DNA of 64,000 nucleotides, taken from Petrolisthes cinctipes. Lineage: Eukaryota > Arthropoda > Malacostraca > Decapoda > Porcellanidae. The notes below the pieces were generated by a model. The model searched no databases. It had not been told where the DNA came from and saw only the letters and a list, made by a program, of their open reading frames with translations. Of the stretch, positions 61,897 through 64,000 are shown in pieces (positions within the stretch are counted from its first letter, which is position 1; every line of letters begins with the position of its first letter). The stretch is from assembly GCA_033782935.1 (NCBI GenBank), contig JAWQEG010000710.1:3348001-3412000 (forward strand). The letters are read 5' to 3'. The position numbers and the translations under genes are program-made.

Positions 61897-64000
61897 CTGT
61901 ACATGTCTAGTCAGTGCTAGAATATTTTCAAAATATAGGCCCAAAACATGCTAAAAATCGATATTTTAGGTGCCCAAAGTCGATATCTCAAATTCAGGCC
62001 CAAAACACCCGAAAATTCGATATTTTGGGGTCCCAGAAGCGATCTGTACATGCCTACTCCGTGTTAGAGTATTTTCAATATACAGGCCCAAAACATACTG
62101 AAAATCGATCTTTTAGGTGCCCAAAAGTCGATATGTGAATGCATCATCTGTACCCGTTTATATCTCAAATTCAGGCTCAAAACACCAAAAAATTCGATAT
62201 TTTGGGGTCCCAGAAGCGATCTGTACATGCCTACTCAGTGCTAGAATTTTGTCAAAATATAGGCTCAAAACATCTTAAAAATCGATATTTTAAGTGTCCA
62301 AAGTCGATATGTGCATGCATCTTCTGTACCCGTTTATATCTCAAATTTAGGCTTCAAACACCCTAAAATTTGATATTTCGGGGTCCCAGAAGCGATCTGT
62401 ACATGCCTATTCCGTGTTAGACTATTTTCAAAATACAGGCCCAAAACATGCTAAAAATCGATATTTTAGGTGACCAAAGTCAATATGTATATGCATCTTC
62501 TGCACACGTTTATATCCCAAATTCAACCTCAAAATACCCGAAAATTTGATATTTTTGGGTCCCAGAAGCGATCTGTATATGCCTACTCATTGCTAGAATG
62601 TTTTCAAAATATAGGCTCAAAACATGCTAAAAATCGATATTTTAAGTGTCTAAAGTCGATATGTGCATGCATTTTCTTTACCCGTTTATATCTCAAATTC
62701 AGGCTCAAATCACCCGAAAAATCGGTATTTTTGGTTCCTAGAAGCGATCTGTACATGCCTACTCCTAGTTAGAATGTTTTCAAGATACAGACCCAAAACA
62801 TGCACAAAATCGATATTTTAGGTGCCCAAAAGTCGATATGTGTATGCATCTTCAGTACCCGTTTATATCTCAAATTCAGGCTCAAAACACCCGAAAATAC
62901 GATATATTGGGGTCGCAGAAGTAATCTGTACATGTCTACTTAGTGCTAGAATATTTTCAAAATATAGGCCCAAAACATGCTAAAAATCGATATCTTATTT
63001 GCCCAAAGTCGATATCTTAAATTCAGGCCCAAAACACCCGAAAATTCGATATTTAGGGGTCCCAGAAGCAATCTGTACATGCCTACTCCGTGTTAGAGTA
63101 TTTTCAAGATACAGACCCAAAACATGCTCAAAATCGATATTTTAGGTGCCCAAAAGTCGATATGTGCATGCATCTTCTGTACCCGTTTATATCTCAAATT
63201 CAGGCTCCAAACACCCGAAATTTCGATATTTTGGTGTCCCAGAAGCGATCTGTACATGCCTACTCAGATGCAGGCCCAAAACATGCTGAAAATCGATATT
63301 TTAGGTGCTCAATGTCAACATGTGTATGATGTATCTTCTGCACTCGTTTATATATCAAATTCAAGCTCAAAACACCCGAAAATTCGATAATTTTGGGTCC
63401 CAGAAGCAATCTGTACATGTCTAGTCAGTGCTAGAATATTTTCAAAATATAGGCCCAAAACATGCTAAAAATCGATATTTTAGGTGCCCAAAGTCGATAT
63501 CTCAAATTCAGGCCCAAAACACCCGAAAATTCGATATTTTGGGGTCCCAGAAGCGAACTGTACATGCCTACTCCGTGTTAGAGTATTTTTAAAATACAGG
63601 CCCAAAACATACTGAAAATCGATCTTTTAGGTGCCCAAAAGTCGATATGTGCATGCATCTTCTGTACCCGTTTATATCTCAAATTCAGGCTCCAAACACC
63701 CGAAATTTCGATATTTTGGGGTCCAAGAAGGAATCTGTACATGCCTACTCAGTGCTAGAATATTTTCAAAATATATGCCCAAAACATGCAAAAAATCGAT
63801 ATTTTAGGTGCCCAAAGTCGATATCTCAAATACAGGCCCAAAACACCCAAACATTCGATATTTTGGGGTCCCAGAAGCGATCTGTACATGTCTACTCCGT
63901 GTTAGAGTATTTTCAAAATACAGGCCCAAAACATACTGAAAATCGATCTTTTAGGTGCCCAAAAGTCGATATGTGCATGCATCTTCTGTACCCGTTTATA

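Larger units (their letters stand above)
35001..64000 (+). repeat. Right satellite domain, all monomers in plus orientation
   Basis: This is the same repeat family as the left domain but on the plus strand; the landmark CTGTACATGCCTACT recurs every 147-177 bases to the end of the window. From 35 to about 48 kb the monomers are of types also found in the left domain. Beyond about 48.5 kb new variants appear and divergence rises. The array continues past base 64,000, so its true end is not seen. No gene, transposon or unique DNA was recognised. Confidence 0.97.
58590..64000 (+). repeat. Tandem duplication with offset about 4,010 bp, second copy cut by window end
   Basis: 58,600-59,990 recurs at 62,610-64,000. 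Markers in both are GGTCGCAGAAGTAATCTG (58,900 and 62,911), CTTATTTGCCCAAAGTC, TCTCAAATACAGGCCC and CCCAAACATTCG. Copies differ at scattered positions, so this duplication looks older than those at 28-34 and 42-47 kb. A third partial match lies near 57,150. Parts recur also at 61,590-62,080. Confidence 0.8.

Noticed and set aside
1..64000. CRISPR array, because of short regularly spaced repeats
   Set aside because: The whole unit is repeated, there are no unique spacers, the unit is 147-177 bp, and no cas-like gene is present.
1..64000. Telomere repeats, rDNA, tRNA genes or LTR ends within the array
   Set aside because: None was seen on reading through; no telomere-like short repeat, no rRNA-like segment, and no TG...CA-bounded long terminal repeat.
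1..64000. Assigning the satellite to a named species or named repeat family
   Set aside because: I do not recognise the monomer with certainty. A search of repeat databases and of plant and animal genomes with the 177-bp monomer would settle it.

Overview
The window is one uninterrupted block of eukaryotic satellite DNA. I find no protein gene, tRNA, rRNA, transposon or other unique sequence in the 64 kb. Everything aligns to one repeat family, about 390-400 monomers (window length divided by mean monomer length). Monomers come in two size classes, long (176-177 bp) and short (147-148 bp). They differ by one 29-bp segment and are interspersed in locally repeated orders. One long monomer counted by hand is about 41% G+C. 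The organism cannot be named from this sequence. Monomers of nucleosomal size, layered higher-order repeats and CpG-decay variants fit a plant or animal (peri)centromeric or heterochromatic array; a plant is my guess only.

Orientation: from 1 to about 34,994 all monomers run on the minus strand, and from about 35,001 to 64,000 all run on the plus strand. The single tail-to-tail/head-to-head switch has about 6 unassignable bases at 34,995-35,000. Blocks near the switch match, in inverted orientation, blocks on the other side: 33,915-34,245 with 37,680-37,985, and 35,150-36,000 with 26,960-27,810. The switch is therefore a rearrangement inside one array, not the meeting of two unrelated arrays.

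Layout: 1-7,150 holds older, indel-rich duplications; 7,389-8,682 a 647-bp tandem duplication; 9,580-11,540 a 1,296-bp one; 12,560-15,395 a 1,475-bp one; 15,220-19,185 a 1,472-bp ladder; 17,990-22,835 a 2,416-bp duplication; 22,985-25,560 the 1,474-bp unit again; 27,900-33,790 an almost identical ladder with periods 1,828 and 2,005 bp. After the switch come a 968-bp repeat (36,440-37,850), a 1,003-bp duplication (40,660-42,710), a near-identical 2,505-bp duplication (42,270-47,310), a 500-bp repeat (about 49,265-50,090), and from about 48.5 kb a more diverged domain with its own monomer variants. That domain includes a 676-bp duplication and a roughly 4,010-bp duplication that runs off the window end. 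The higher-order periods I could break down are sums of whole long and short monomers, as expected from unequal exchange in register.

Below the monomer level, the 177-bp unit is itself two diverged copies of a half-unit of about 88 bp. The short monomer is this dimer with 29 bp lost from one half. The hierarchy is therefore: 88-bp half-unit, 177/147-bp monomer, higher-order unit of 0.5-4 kb, inverted domain. The many apparent open reading frames, up to 335 codons, are by-products of monomer lengths divisible (or pairwise divisible) by three and of few stop codons. I do not call them genes.
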